In this document: positions 43,159 to 52,367 of the stretch, piece after piece
Layout: each line of letters starts with the position of its first letter
How positions within the stretch are numbered: position 1 is the stretch's first letter
Source of the DNA: Rhizobium sp. BK313
GTDB lineage: Bacteria > Pseudomonadota > Alphaproteobacteria > Rhizobiales > Rhizobiaceae
Reading direction: 5' to 3'
DNA length: 64,000 bases
Assembly (NCBI RefSeq): GCF_014193655.1
Contig: NZ_JACHZQ010000004.1
Location: 620,001-684,000, forward strand
The notes under the pieces: generated by a model
Seen by the model: only the letters and a program-made list of their open reading frames with translations
The model's database searches: none
What the model was told of the DNA's origin: nothing
Translations under genes and position numbers: made by a program

Positions 43159-43704
43159 TCAGGCCGCGTCACTTGCCTTGACGATAGGGAAGTCAATCTC
43201 GGTCTTCGCGACTTCATTCAAAAAGTTGGTAAACGTGTTTTCCGCGACGACAGCGACGATTTCGACGATCTGCGCATCACTGAAGCCAGCATTGCGAACA
43301 GCAGTTATGTCGGCGTCCGCCACGTGCCCTCGCTCCCGGACCACCTTCGCTGCAAATTGCACGGCCGCGTTCGCCTTCTGGTCCCCCGATCCGCCTTTTC
43401 GGTTCAGCGCGATTTCTTCCGGGCTGATTTTCGCCAAATTGAGGCCAAGATAGGTGTGTGCTGAGAGGCAGTAGTCGCAGCCGTTCACCTGAGCGACCGC
43501 AAGCGCAATACGTTCGCGGGTCTTCACGTCCAAGGTCTTGCCGAGTGCGCCACTGAAGCCGACGTAACCGTTCAATACATTTGGGCTATTTGCGATCAGG
43601 CGGAATAAGTTCGGTACGACGCCAAGCGATTTGTGAACCGCATCAAGGGTTGGCTTGGCAGCCTCAGGGGCGTTATCGAGTGATGGAACGGCGATGCGGG
43701 ACAT
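43159..43704 (-). CDS. Carboxymuconolactone decarboxylase / AhpD-like peroxidase-family protein
   Basis: 181 residues. The CxxC-type active site NGCDYCLSAHTY, preceded by a conserved Glu (TRERIALAVAQV), is that of AhpD-like alkylhydroperoxidases in the CMD family. AAGGAG precedes the ATG at 43704. It is divergent from a LysR-type gene, which probably controls it. Confidence 0.9.
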   Translation of the reverse strand: MSRIAVPSLDNAPEAAKPTLDAVHKSLGVVPNLFRLIANSPNVLNGYVGFSGALGKTLDVKTRERIALAVAQVNGCDYCLSAHTYLGLNLAKISPEEIALNRKGGSGDQKANAAVQFAAKVVRERGHVADADITAVRNAGFSDAQIVEIVAVVAENTFTNFLNEVAKTEIDFPIVKASDAA

Positions 43705-43823
43705 GGATATCTCCTTTGTTTGTGCGAGCCGGTGTTTAGCTCGTGAGGGAGTTATCTCTCTTTTCAGAAGCTGGGATAATGCTCTAATATTGGGAATCAT
43801 CTTGCCAAAAATTGGAAAGCCCA

Positions 43824-44753
43824 ATGGATCGCTTTGAGGCCATGTCGATACTGCTGAAAGTTGTCGAACACGGAAGCCTGTCGGCGGCAAGTCGGGCTCT
43901 TAACATTCCTTTGGCGACGCTCAGCCGAAAGATCTCCGACCTCGAAACTCTGCTCGCGACACGCCTTCTCATCCGCACCACGCGCAGGCTCACGTTAACG
44001 GATACAGGGGTGACGTATGTTAAGGCGGCGCGTCGCATCCTGGAGCTGGTGGAAGAGGCCGAACACGAGGCGGCTGGGGAATTCACAGCGCCCAGGGGCG
44101 ATCTTGTTCTGACGGCGCCCGTCATGTTTGGACGCCTCTACGTGCTTCCCGTGGTTACTGACTTCCTGGCCCTCTTTCCTGAGATAAACGTTCGGCTCCT
44201 TTTGGGAGACAGGAACGTTCATCTGGTCGACGACCAAATTGACATGGCGGTCCGCATCGGGACCCTGCCGGACAGCTCATTGAGCGCAACCCGCGTCGGA
44301 TCCATGAGAACGGTGGTCTGCGCGAGCCCGACGTTGCTCGCATCCCACGGAACGCCCCAATCGCCCGACGATCTTGCGCGCATTCCCTGCGTGACTGTAG
44401 ACATACCCGTGCCGGCACTGGCATGGCGGTTTCAAGTCCAGGAATCGTCGGTACCCGTGGAGATTCCCATCAGGCCCCGGCTTTCCGTTACATCCACCGA
44501 AGCTGCCGCCGTCGCGGCTATCCGAGGGGCGGGAGCAGTGCGTTTGATGCTCTACCAGGTCGCCGATGCTGTCCAGGCAAAGACTTTACAGATCGTTCTT
44601 GGCTCATATGAGCCGGAGCCTGTCCCCATCCATCTCGTGCATGTCTCGCGCGGCCAAATGCCAGTGAAGCTGCGGACGTTTATCGACTTTGCTCGACCTC
44701 GTCTCAAAACGGCATTGGAGGAGCTAACCGCGCGGACCCAAAAAGAGCGATAG
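43824..44753 (+). CDS. LysR-family transcriptional regulator
   Basis: 309 residues: N-terminal winged helix (SLSAASRALNIPLATLSRKI) and a PBP2-like co-inducer domain from about residue 90. GGAAAG precedes the ATG at 43824. The promoter region shared with the CMD gene contains CAGAAGCTGGG (43765-43775). It belongs to the group with short recognition loop 'P.ATLSRKI'. Confidence 0.92.
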   Translation: MDRFEAMSILLKVVEHGSLSAASRALNIPLATLSRKISDLETLLATRLLIRTTRRLTLTDTGVTYVKAARRILELVEEAEHEAAGEFTAPRGDLVLTAPVMFGRLYVLPVVTDFLALFPEINVRLLLGDRNVHLVDDQIDMAVRIGTLPDSSLSATRVGSMRTVVCASPTLLASHGTPQSPDDLARIPCVTVDIPVPALAWRFQVQESSVPVEIPIRPRLSVTSTEAAAVAAIRGAGAVRLMLYQVADAVQAKTLQIVLGSYEPEPVPIHLVHVSRGQMPVKLRTFIDFARPRLKTALEELTARTQKER

Positions 44754-44916
44754 AGGTTCGGATCGAGGATCGCCGAATCCGTGTCGAACATCGCGGCGGC
44801 CATTGCCTTCGGTGTGCCGCGTCGATCGCACCATGCGTACTGTGCTGGCCATTTGCGCACAGGACGGTAATCTCGCTCGTCGATAGGCGATCATCTAATG
44901 TGCTGGGCGTAACCGT

Positions 44917-45906
44917 ATGAGTGCATCCTTCAGAAATTTTGACCTCAATCTATTGCGCGTGTTTGAGGCGTTGATGGACGAGCGAAGCGTACTCCGGGCC
45001 AGCCAAAAGCTTAATCTGACACAATCGGCGGTAAGCCACGCGCTGGCGCGTCTGCGTGACATGATTGGTGACGAAATCTTTGTTCGCGTCGGTCCCGGCA
45101 TGCAGCCGACGGATAGAGCTCTTCAGCTTGCACCGATCGTTCGCAATGCGCTCTTATCGTTGGAGAGCGCGATCGAGGCACCCGCCTTCGACCCCAGGAC
45201 GGCTCGCAAGACATTCACGATCGCCGCAAATGATTTTACAACCATGGTGTTGGTTCCCAATCTGCTGCAAATCTTTCAGAACGAGGCTCCCTCTATCGAT
45301 ATCGTCATCAAACCGGTGACCCGAATTGATCTTGCTGAGCAGATAGACCTTGGGCGGATCGATGTTGCAATAGGAACATTTTCAACCTCCGCGATACGCT
45401 TCAAATCGAAAAAATTGTTTGGTTATGACGACATTTTGATCACGCAGGCCGGTTCACGTTTCACAGCGATGACATTGGAGATGCTTGAGGAAATGACGCT
45501 CTGTGTTGTCTCGTTCGGTGCTGACCAGGAAGGTGCGATTGCCGGATACCTGTTGGAACGTGGTCTCGCACGCCGGTCCGAGATGTATGACAGAGAGGCT
45601 CTCGAAAGCGCTTACGCTGAACGCGGCTCAAGCCCCAGGGTTGGCGTAATCCTCCCCCACTTTCTTGCTCTTCCTTCCTTGCTGAACGCCAATAAGCTCG
45701 CAGCCATCGTTCCTCGTCCGCTAGGTAAAGCGCTGCAACGGAACAAGCAGGTGGAGGCATATGAACTGCCTTACTGCACCGCTGCCCTCGACGTGTGCCT
45801 GCTTTGGCATGAACGACAGCATAAGGACCCCGCCCATGTCTGGCTGCGAGATATTCTTGGCCGAGCGAGTGCGCATCTTGAAGCTGACGCAATAGGAGCA
45901 AGCTGA
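44917..45906 (+). CDS. LysR-family transcriptional regulator (NodD/SyrM-like group)
   Basis: 329 residues: FDLNLLRVFEALMDERSVL then the helix-turn-helix KLNLTQSAVSHALARLR, with the DEIFVRVGPGMQPTDRA segment typical of the NodD/PcpR branch. The co-inducer domain follows. It is not adjacent to nod genes, so no nodulation role is claimed; the target may be the neighbouring hydrolase or DsbA-like genes. Confidence 0.9.
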   Translation: MSASFRNFDLNLLRVFEALMDERSVLRASQKLNLTQSAVSHALARLRDMIGDEIFVRVGPGMQPTDRALQLAPIVRNALLSLESAIEAPAFDPRTARKTFTIAANDFTTMVLVPNLLQIFQNEAPSIDIVIKPVTRIDLAEQIDLGRIDVAIGTFSTSAIRFKSKKLFGYDDILITQAGSRFTAMTLEMLEEMTLCVVSFGADQEGAIAGYLLERGLARRSEMYDREALESAYAERGSSPRVGVILPHFLALPSLLNANKLAAIVPRPLGKALQRNKQVEAYELPYCTAALDVCLLWHERQHKDPAHVWLRDILGRASAHLEADAIGAS

Positions 45907-45911
45907 CACTA

Positions 45912-46010
45912 TTACCTAAAGGCATGCTTCAGTTCGGCAGCGGCGACGTCAGTTGCGTATTTCGCTCCGGGAACAAGCTCGTTCATGCCAAAAAACTCAT
46001 GGCCGACCCC
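45912..46010 (-). pseudogene. Esterase-type alpha/beta hydrolase C-terminal remnant
   Basis: GHEFFGMNELVPGAKYATD then VAAAELKHAF matches the catalytic-His end of alpha/beta hydrolase fold-3 esterases (THEFFGM). The upstream part is replaced by unrelated frames up to 46266, where no gene is recognised. Confidence 0.45.
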
Positions 46011-46266
46011 GTTCGTCGAGGACCTCCCGCATTTCGGGAACGAGCTTGTCGAACAGACGCAGTTCCTCGCTCGCAGAGCCAGAACGGTCCCGCATGTCGG
46101 GAGATGAACCCAAGTCAATGTCCACCACGGCCGCATCCGCCAGCGATCTGTCAACAATGGCACTTGAACTGGCGCGAGTGGGACCACAGTTGGCGTTTGA
46201 GCCTTACCAGTCAGGAAGACCGTTTCGATCTTACTGATATCGCGTCGCGGCGGCTCGCCTCGAACC

Positions 46267-46926
46267 CTAACTCTTACGGTCTGTCAGATTTTCCTCGGCG
46301 ATCTGAATAAAGGTGTTTTGTGGAAGGAGCCCGGCAATGAGCTTTCCGCCGACCAGCCATGCCGGAGTGCCACGAACGCCCGCTTGCCGACCGAGCATTT
46401 CCGTCTCGCTCACAAGCAGGTAAGCGGATTCGTCAGCCAATGCCCGGCCCATTTTATCGACGTTCACGCCGGCTGCACGTGCACGCTCACGCACGACATC
46501 TTGACTGCCGATATCCACCCCGTCGGCGAAATGAGCAGCGAAGAGCGATCTAGCGAATTCGCGGAACGCGTCCGGCCGGTTCCGCCTGACCCATTCCGCC
46601 GAAGCCAGCGCCATGCGGCTATTGGGCAGGCGCTCTGGCCAGTGCAACGGTAGACCCGCGTCATCGGCTTCTTCCTGAAGCCTGTCGTACATCTCTCCGC
46701 TCCGAGGACCGACGAATTTGCCGCCAGGCGGGATCTCCGGATGTATTTCAAACGCGAGATCGGCAATTTCGAATCCACGGTCCTCGAAAATCGCGTCGCG
46801 ACTTTGCCCGATGTAGCAGAAAGGGCAGATGAAATCGTACCAATGAAGTACCGTCAGCTGAGTGATTGGGCGGCCGATGGCGGCGGTGACTCTCTCAGGA
46901 GCCTGTACAGATCCTTGTTCGTTCAT
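46267..46926 (-). CDS. DsbA-family oxidoreductase (FrnE-like)
   Basis: 219 residues, cytoplasmic (no signal). The thioredoxin-fold active site is CPFC in WYDFICPFCYIGQ, with a helical insertion and the cis-Pro region GVRGTPAWLVGG. FrnE-like members are disulfide isomerases with roles in stress; some relatives are isothiocyanate or chromene-carboxylate isomerases. It lies 21 bp after the SRPBCC gene. Confidence 0.88.
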   Translation of the reverse strand: MNEQGSVQAPERVTAAIGRPITQLTVLHWYDFICPFCYIGQSRDAIFEDRGFEIADLAFEIHPEIPPGGKFVGPRSGEMYDRLQEEADDAGLPLHWPERLPNSRMALASAEWVRRNRPDAFREFARSLFAAHFADGVDIGSQDVVRERARAAGVNVDKMGRALADESAYLLVSETEMLGRQAGVRGTPAWLVGGKLIAGLLPQNTFIQIAEENLTDRKS

Positions 46927-46947
46927 AGATTGATCTCGCGCTTCATT

Positions 46948-47454
46948 TCAGATGTTCGAAAACTTGCCCGGCACAGAATAGCTGGCATCGGTGACGCTTC
47001 CCGTCTCCATGATCTGTTTCAGCCTACGCAAATTTGCTCCTACTTCTTTGGCTGGGAATTTTCCTATCAGGGCGAGTGCCACGCGCCCGAGTATTCCCAA
47101 AGGCGCTTTCATCACCTCGCGAACTTCTGTGTCGCCGGCATCAGATGCGGCGACGAAATGAATTTCCCAGTAAGTTCTCAGTTTGGGTGGGGTGACTGTT
47201 TCGTACCGGATCAATTCGTTTGTGCGCAGCTCGGTCACTCGCACAGTCCAATTTGCCCGAACACCGAGGGGACCTAGTATTGTCCATCGGTAAGTTGCCG
47301 GACCGATCTGCTCAATCGCTATCACGTCTCCCAGGAAATCAGGAAGATTCGTAAAATCCCGATAAAAACCAAAAACCACCTCGACTGGACGATGAATGGT
47401 TACGCTCGCTTCAATCTCATTTTTGTTCGGCGGCAGAGATGAAGCCCTTTGCAT
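46948..47454 (-). CDS. SRPBCC-family protein
   Basis: 168 residues with the START-like fold: IEASVTIHRPVEVVFGFYR, LPDFLGDVIAIEQIG and a C-terminal amphipathic helix. Family members bind hydrophobic ligands or act as polyketide cyclases; the role here is unknown. It precedes and is probably co-transcribed with the DsbA-like gene. Confidence 0.8.
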   Translation of the reverse strand: MQRASSLPPNKNEIEASVTIHRPVEVVFGFYRDFTNLPDFLGDVIAIEQIGPATYRWTILGPLGVRANWTVRVTELRTNELIRYETVTPPKLRTYWEIHFVAASDAGDTEVREVMKAPLGILGRVALALIGKFPAKEVGANLRRLKQIMETGSVTDASYSVPGKFSNI

Positions 47455-47531
47455 AATGTCTCTCCGTCGATCCTCTCGTTTTCGGAGCTACCTGGCGGGC
47501 GAGCTTCCATAGCGATCAACCGACACGTCCT

Positions 47532-48401
47532 CTACGACAAGTTACTGAACAGCCTGAGCCTCGAACCTACGACCTGTTGAACCGACTCGACGACAGCCGG
47601 CAGTATTTTGTAGGGGACCACCTCCGACTTCCGTTTCTCCAGTCCGTCCTCTAGTCCCCGTCGCCACGCTAGGCGCAGTTCCGTGTTGATATGCACTATG
47701 TTGATGCCGGCTTCTATTGAATGCTTCAGATCGGCGTCCGCGGTGCCCGATCCCCCATGCAGAGTCAAAAAGACGTTGGTCGCCGCCTTGATTTCCCGAA
47801 TTCTCTCAATCTGAAGATGTTTCTTCGTTGCACCGTCCACCATACTCTGCACCATGCCATGGGCATTCCCCACAGCCGGCGCGAGAATATCGATCCCGGT
47901 GGATTCGACAAAATGCCGTGCCTCCGAAGCGGTTGTCAGAATTTGGTCAGAAGTCTTTATGTCCTGATGAATTTCCGAACCGGTTCCGATATCGCCGATC
48001 TCGCCTTCGACCAGAACTGACGGGTTTATGGACTTGAGCGCTTCGATGGCTTCCTTGGTCTGTCGGATGTTCTCTTCAAATGGCAGGGCGGATAAATCGA
48101 AAACCACGGAATCAAAGCCGGCATTCACCGCCTCGAGAGCGCTTGGCAACGAATGCGTATGGTCGGCGTTCAAGAAAATCGGCCAACCGAATTCGTCCCT
48201 GAAGCTCTTCACCAGAGCGGCGAGTTGTCTTGTTCCGAAAAATTTTCGCTCTCCCTCGGACGCGCCGACCACAACTGGAACCCGCAGCTCATGAGCCGCA
48301 TTGAAAACAGCCTTTATCAACGTGAAATCAGCGACATTGAAATGGCCGATCGCCACGCCGTCCGACTCAGCCTTTTGGAGGATTTCGCGAAAGGTTTTCA
48401 T
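47532..48401 (-). CDS. Class II ketose-bisphosphate aldolase
   Basis: 289-residue zinc-dependent aldolase. Zinc ligands and catalytic residues are seen in NADHTHS, GEIGDIGTG, VGNAHG and LHGGSG. It is of the fructose/tagatose-bisphosphate group; sequence alone does not decide the sugar. It lies downstream of a LacI gene and among other sugar-acid genes, so a role in hexitol or sugar catabolism is likely. Confidence 0.9.
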   Translation of the reverse strand: MKTFREILQKAESDGVAIGHFNVADFTLIKAVFNAAHELRVPVVVGASEGERKFFGTRQLAALVKSFRDEFGWPIFLNADHTHSLPSALEAVNAGFDSVVFDLSALPFEENIRQTKEAIEALKSINPSVLVEGEIGDIGTGSEIHQDIKTSDQILTTASEARHFVESTGIDILAPAVGNAHGMVQSMVDGATKKHLQIERIREIKAATNVFLTLHGGSGTADADLKHSIEAGINIVHINTELRLAWRRGLEDGLEKRKSEVVPYKILPAVVESVQQVVGSRLRLFSNLS

Positions 48402-48604
48402 TGGATGACTCCATATTCGTCTCGATGGTCAATAGCCGTCATTGGTGCGGCCAATATTGCGTGGGCCATCATTAAATGGACCATAGTGCGAATGATAGTC
48501 GCTGGAAGTGAAACGTCTTCAGAAACATAATGCATGGCGTTCAACGAGCGCGGCCCTGGCCGTTTGCGCGCCGGACCGAGCGGATGGCGAGAAGCGAATT
48601 GAAA

Positions 48605-49675
48605 TTACGCTGAGAGCGCCTGGCTATTGTGATCCACGAATTCAGCAAGGACGAGTTCGCGCAGATCGCCCGGATCATCGCCACCGAGCGCACGATACAA
48701 CAGCGAAGCCAGGCGCTCGCCGATGATATAGTTCGAATAATAGAAGGCGCTGAGCGGCGGATTGAAGAAATCGTGCAATCTTGTGCCGCCATAGGTAATC
48801 AACGCGAAATCCTTGCCCGCATGCCGGCCGACCATACGCAAACCCGCGAGGAAACCGAGTGCTGCCTCTTCGCTGGCAACGAAGGCGCCGGTCGCCTCCG
48901 GATGCCAGGCGACGATATTCTTCGCGAGCTCCTGACCGCTGTCCGGCGTCGTCGCCGCAAAATGAATAAGGTCGTCGGGAACGGTGAGATTGCGTGCCGT
49001 AAAGGTCTTGCTCCAGCCTTTGACGAATTGCAGGCTGTAGGTGAATTGACTGGACGGCGCGATCAGCAGCGGCCGGCGATGGCCGGCATCCAAGAGCAAC
49101 CGCGCAGCTTCGGCACCAATGGCCTCGTGATCGAGATCGACATTCGGATGGGCGCTTAGGAGCTCGGTGCGCCCGAAGGTGACGAAAGGCGTGCCGACCT
49201 CAAGCAGATATTTGACGCGGTCGTCCTGCGGTCGCGTATGGGTGATGATGACACCGTCGACGGAGCCCTCTTCGACGAGATCGCGAACGGTCGCTAGGGG
49301 ATCGTCCGCCTGCAACTGCGGCACGACTGTAGTCCGATAGCCATAGCTTTTCATATGGCGCGATACGCCTTCGACCAGCGAGGCAACGACGATGTTCATC
49401 TCGCCTTCGCGTTCGAAGGGCAATACGATGCCGATTGCATGAGTCTTGCCGGTCCTGAGATTGAGGCCGCCGAGATTTGGGCGGTAACCGAGTTCGCCGG
49501 CTACTCGCTTCACCAGTTCGATTGTCTCGCGGTTGACTTCGGGGCCTTCCTTCAGCGCGCGGCTGACCGTTGTAATCGACAGGCCGAGCGTGGTCGCAAC
49601 CGTGCGCAGCGTCACACGCTGACCCGGATCCCGCCGCAAGCCACGCCCCGTTCCCGTTCCCTGCACTTTCGACAA
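48605..49675 (-). CDS. LacI-family transcriptional regulator
   Basis: About 356 residues. The helix-turn-helix is VTLRTVATTLGLSITTVSRA; the periplasmic-binding-like effector domain follows (LRTGKTHAIGIVLPF). The start is uncertain: TTG at 49675 or GTG at 49666 fit the fold, while a longer frame runs to 49738. It diverges from the KDPG-aldolase gene. A weak TGGT-N6-ACCA dyad at 49774-49787 could be its operator. Confidence 0.88.
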   Translation of the reverse strand: MSKVQGTGTGRGLRRDPGQRVTLRTVATTLGLSITTVSRALKEGPEVNRETIELVKRVAGELGYRPNLGGLNLRTGKTHAIGIVLPFEREGEMNIVVASLVEGVSRHMKSYGYRTTVVPQLQADDPLATVRDLVEEGSVDGVIITHTRPQDDRVKYLLEVGTPFVTFGRTELLSAHPNVDLDHEAIGAEAARLLLDAGHRRPLLIAPSSQFTYSLQFVKGWSKTFTARNLTVPDDLIHFAATTPDSGQELAKNIVAWHPEATGAFVASEEAALGFLAGLRMVGRHAGKDFALITYGGTRLHDFFNPPLSAFYYSNYIIGERLASLLYRALGGDDPGDLRELVLAEFVDHNSQALSA

Positions 49676-49883
49676 TTCCCTTTGCTCCACCTCACCTGCA
49701 TGACAATGCCCGCTGTCGAATGCGCGTGCAAGCACCACTCTTGGGTGGTTTGGGGTGTGGCGATCTGCATCAATGGTCTGACAACCAAATAGCTACCGTT
49801 TGAATCGATCTATGCAAGTCTCCTCTGCGCAGTACTATTGAGTGACCCGCAACTCTTCCTGTCATCCTCAGATCGGTTTTCCC

Positions 49884-50522
49884 ATGACCCAGTATCCCGT
49901 CGCTACCTTGATTGCGCCACATGCGAAACTCATTCCGGTGCTGCATGTAGAAAACCCCGATCATGCCGAGCCGCTTTTGGAAGCGCTGGTCAGCGCTGGC
50001 ATCAACATTCTGGAAGTGACGCTGCGCAGCGCCTGTGGGCCGCAGGTGATCAAGCGGATGCGGGCTTTGGGCACGGATGCCGTCGTCGGCGCAGGCACCA
50101 TCACCAAGCCGGATCAACTTGCCGCTGTGATAGATGCCGGCGCCGAATTCGGCGTCAGCCCCGCGCTGACGCCGGCGCTGGCGGAAGGCGCGCGCCTCTC
50201 CGGCCTGCCCTTTCTGCCCGGTGTATGCACGCCGAGCGAATCATTGTTTGCCCGTGAATTCGGTTTCTTCGAGCAGAAGTTCTTTCCTGCCGATCTGATG
50301 GGTGGCATGGGCTGGATCAAGCATGTCGACCCGCTTTTCCCTGATGTCAAATTCTGTCCGACCGGCGGCATCTCGGACGACAATTCCAGCCAATATCTGG
50401 CGCTACGCAACATTATTGCTGTCGGCGGTGCTTTCCTCGCGCCCCGCGAACTGATCGAAGCGGCCGATTGGAAGTCGATCCATGAACGCGGCAAGGTGTC
50501 GGTCGCAGCAGCGGCGCGCTGA
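49884..50522 (+). CDS. eda: 2-dehydro-3-deoxy-phosphogluconate aldolase (KDPG/KHG type)
   Basis: 212-residue class I aldolase: Entner-Doudoroff cleavage of KDPG to pyruvate and glyceraldehyde-3-P, or a related KDPGal reaction. The catalytic Glu is in ILEVTLRS; the Schiff-base Lys is in QKFFPADLMGG. A GTG at 49842 is an alternative start. It faces a LacI gene and precedes a MocA-type oxidoreductase, suggesting a sugar-acid degradation locus rather than the housekeeping copy. Confidence 0.9.
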   Translation: MTQYPVATLIAPHAKLIPVLHVENPDHAEPLLEALVSAGINILEVTLRSACGPQVIKRMRALGTDAVVGAGTITKPDQLAAVIDAGAEFGVSPALTPALAEGARLSGLPFLPGVCTPSESLFAREFGFFEQKFFPADLMGGMGWIKHVDPLFPDVKFCPTGGISDDNSSQYLALRNIIAVGGAFLAPRELIEAADWKSIHERGKVSVAAAAR

Positions 50523-50618
50523 CGTCGTAAGTGCCAAAAATATCGAGCGTGGCGCTGTGCTGCTGGTAGGGTTGCGCTATCTAATTTTTCCTACCGGTCA
50601 GTATGAAAGGCGAGTCTC

Positions 50619-51812
50619 ATGTCGCAGGCTGTGGTTTTCAAACTTCTTGGCAGGCGGGTGCGGCTCGGCCTGATCGGTGGCGCACAAGGCTCGCTCATCG
50701 GTCCGGTGCATCGCACGGCCGCGCGCCTCGACGATTGTTTCGATCTCGCCGCCGGCGTCTTTTCCTCCGATCCCGAACGATCGCTGAACTCTGCCCATGC
50801 CTTCGGTATCAAGCGCGGCTATACCGATGTCCAAGCCATGATCGAAGCCGAAACCGTCCGGGCTGACGGCATCGACGCGGTCGCCATCATGACGCCGAAC
50901 GACAGCCACTACGAATACGCCGCAGCCGCTCTCGACGCCGGTCTTGACGTCATCTGCGACAAGCCGCTGACCAACGATTACGACAGCGCGCTGGCGCTCG
51001 CCCGCAAGGCACATGACCGCGGCCTTATCCTGTCGCTCACCCATAATTACTCCGGCTATCCCATGGTGCGCGAGGCGCGGGCCACCGTCACCGGCGGCGA
51101 AATTGGCGCTCTCCGTCTCGTCAATGTCCGCTATGTACAAGGCTCGCTCAGCCGACCCGTCGAGGCTGAGCCGGACAAGATGGCGCCACGCGTCAAATGG
51201 CGGCTCGACACGACCAAGGGCGGCAAAAGCCATGTGCTCGGCGATATCGGCGTGCATGCGCATCAACTGATGAGCTTTGTTTGTGGCCGCCGCATCACCG
51301 CAGTGCTTGCCGATGTCGGCCCGTCGCTGCCCGGCCGGACGGCACACGATACGGCGCAAGTGATCCTGAAATTCGATGACGGCACCCGGGGTCAGATGCT
51401 GGTGAGCAAGGTGGCGACCGGCGCGCAGAATGTTGTCAGCATAGAGGCCTATGGTGAAGACGGCGGCATCTCCTGGAATCAAGCCGAGGCCAACGATCTG
51501 CGAGTCATGCGGCTGAACCGTGCCGATGAGGTGCGCACACGCGGCCTGCCAAGCCTGCATCCGCACGCCCAGCGGGGCACCCGCCTGCCCGTCGGCCACC
51601 CCGAAGCCTTCTTTGAAGCTTTCGCCAATATCTATACTGATTTCGCCGAGCTGGTTGCCGCCCGCATCGCCGGCGCGGAGCCCGATCCGCTGGCGCAACT
51701 GACGCCGAATGCCTGGACCGGCGTCGATGGACTAGCCTTCATCGATGAGTGTCTGGAGTCGACGGCGACGGGAACGTGGACTGAGGTGGTTTACGAGCAC
51801 GATCGGTTTTGA
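50619..51812 (+). CDS. Gfo/Idh/MocA-family oxidoreductase
   Basis: 397 residues: Rossmann NAD(P) site GLIGGAQGSLIGPVH, then the CDKPL motif (EKP-type, catalytic Lys) and LGDIGVHAHQ, with the dimerising beta domain behind. The family oxidises sugars, inositols or sugar acids. It lies 96 bp after eda, probably one regulon. Confidence 0.92.
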   Translation: MSQAVVFKLLGRRVRLGLIGGAQGSLIGPVHRTAARLDDCFDLAAGVFSSDPERSLNSAHAFGIKRGYTDVQAMIEAETVRADGIDAVAIMTPNDSHYEYAAAALDAGLDVICDKPLTNDYDSALALARKAHDRGLILSLTHNYSGYPMVREARATVTGGEIGALRLVNVRYVQGSLSRPVEAEPDKMAPRVKWRLDTTKGGKSHVLGDIGVHAHQLMSFVCGRRITAVLADVGPSLPGRTAHDTAQVILKFDDGTRGQMLVSKVATGAQNVVSIEAYGEDGGISWNQAEANDLRVMRLNRADEVRTRGLPSLHPHAQRGTRLPVGHPEAFFEAFANIYTDFAELVAARIAGAEPDPLAQLTPNAWTGVDGLAFIDECLESTATGTWTEVVYEHDRF

Positions 51813-51934
51813 TTTCCAGATAGCAACTTTCCCGTCTGAGACCCGCCATAGATTCCAATCGTTGCCACCCCTCGCAATCGCACGAGAATCGCGTTAGTGA
51901 TTATACTCATAGGTTGTATATTTAGGGGAATGTT

Positions 51935-52084
51935 ATGGACAAATATGTAAAAACAGTTCTGACTGTGATAGCTGCCGCACTCGTAGTCATCGCCTTGCAG
52001 AATTTTATTACGCCTGCACAAGCCGTCGGAAATGGCTGCGGCTATAACATGTATAATCCTTGCTATGTCAAAATCGCCCCTTAG
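51935..52084 (+). CDS. Small exported or membrane-anchored protein
   Basis: A 49-residue frame: a basic start (MDKYVKT), one hydrophobic helix (VLTVIAAALVVIAL) ending in PAQA, then a short Gly/Asn/Tyr tail with two Cys (GCGYNMYNPC). AGGGG lies eight bases before the ATG. It has the look of a signal or anchor peptide with a disulfide-bonded tail. Function unknown. Confidence 0.6.
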   Translation: MDKYVKTVLTVIAAALVVIALQNFITPAQAVGNGCGYNMYNPCYVKIAP

Positions 52085-52208
52085 AGGGCGCCGACATCTG
52101 GATTCCACTCAACGTTTCCTCGCCTGACTTCTTCCTCATTGATGCTTTGAAGACGCTGGCTTTCGGCCGCCCTGCGCACATGGAAGGCATTAGAAAATAA
52201 GGTCGGAT

Positions 52209-52331
52209 ATGGAGGCAAAAGAGGTGGCAGCCGCGATGACCCTATTCCCGCAAAACGATCCTTATCGTGAGTTTCATGATTGCCTCTTGGAGTGCCAGGT
52301 CTCAGCCCAAAAGACGCCGTATAAAGAATAA
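52209..52331 (+). CDS. Putative 40-residue protein
   Basis: The frame MEAKEVAAAMTLFPQND...CLLECQ ends just before the YiiX-like gene. Composition is protein-like and two Cys are close together. The ribosome site (AAGG) is only fair. Could be chance. Confidence 0.3.
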   Translation: MEAKEVAAAMTLFPQNDPYREFHDCLLECQVSAQKTPYKE

Positions 52332-52367
52332 CTTGATCGAAGGCTTTCAAACGGTTTTGGAGATGGC

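Noticed and set aside
50598..51698. 366-codon minus-strand frame opposite the MocA-type gene
   Set aside because: Shadow of the oxidoreductase coding sequence.
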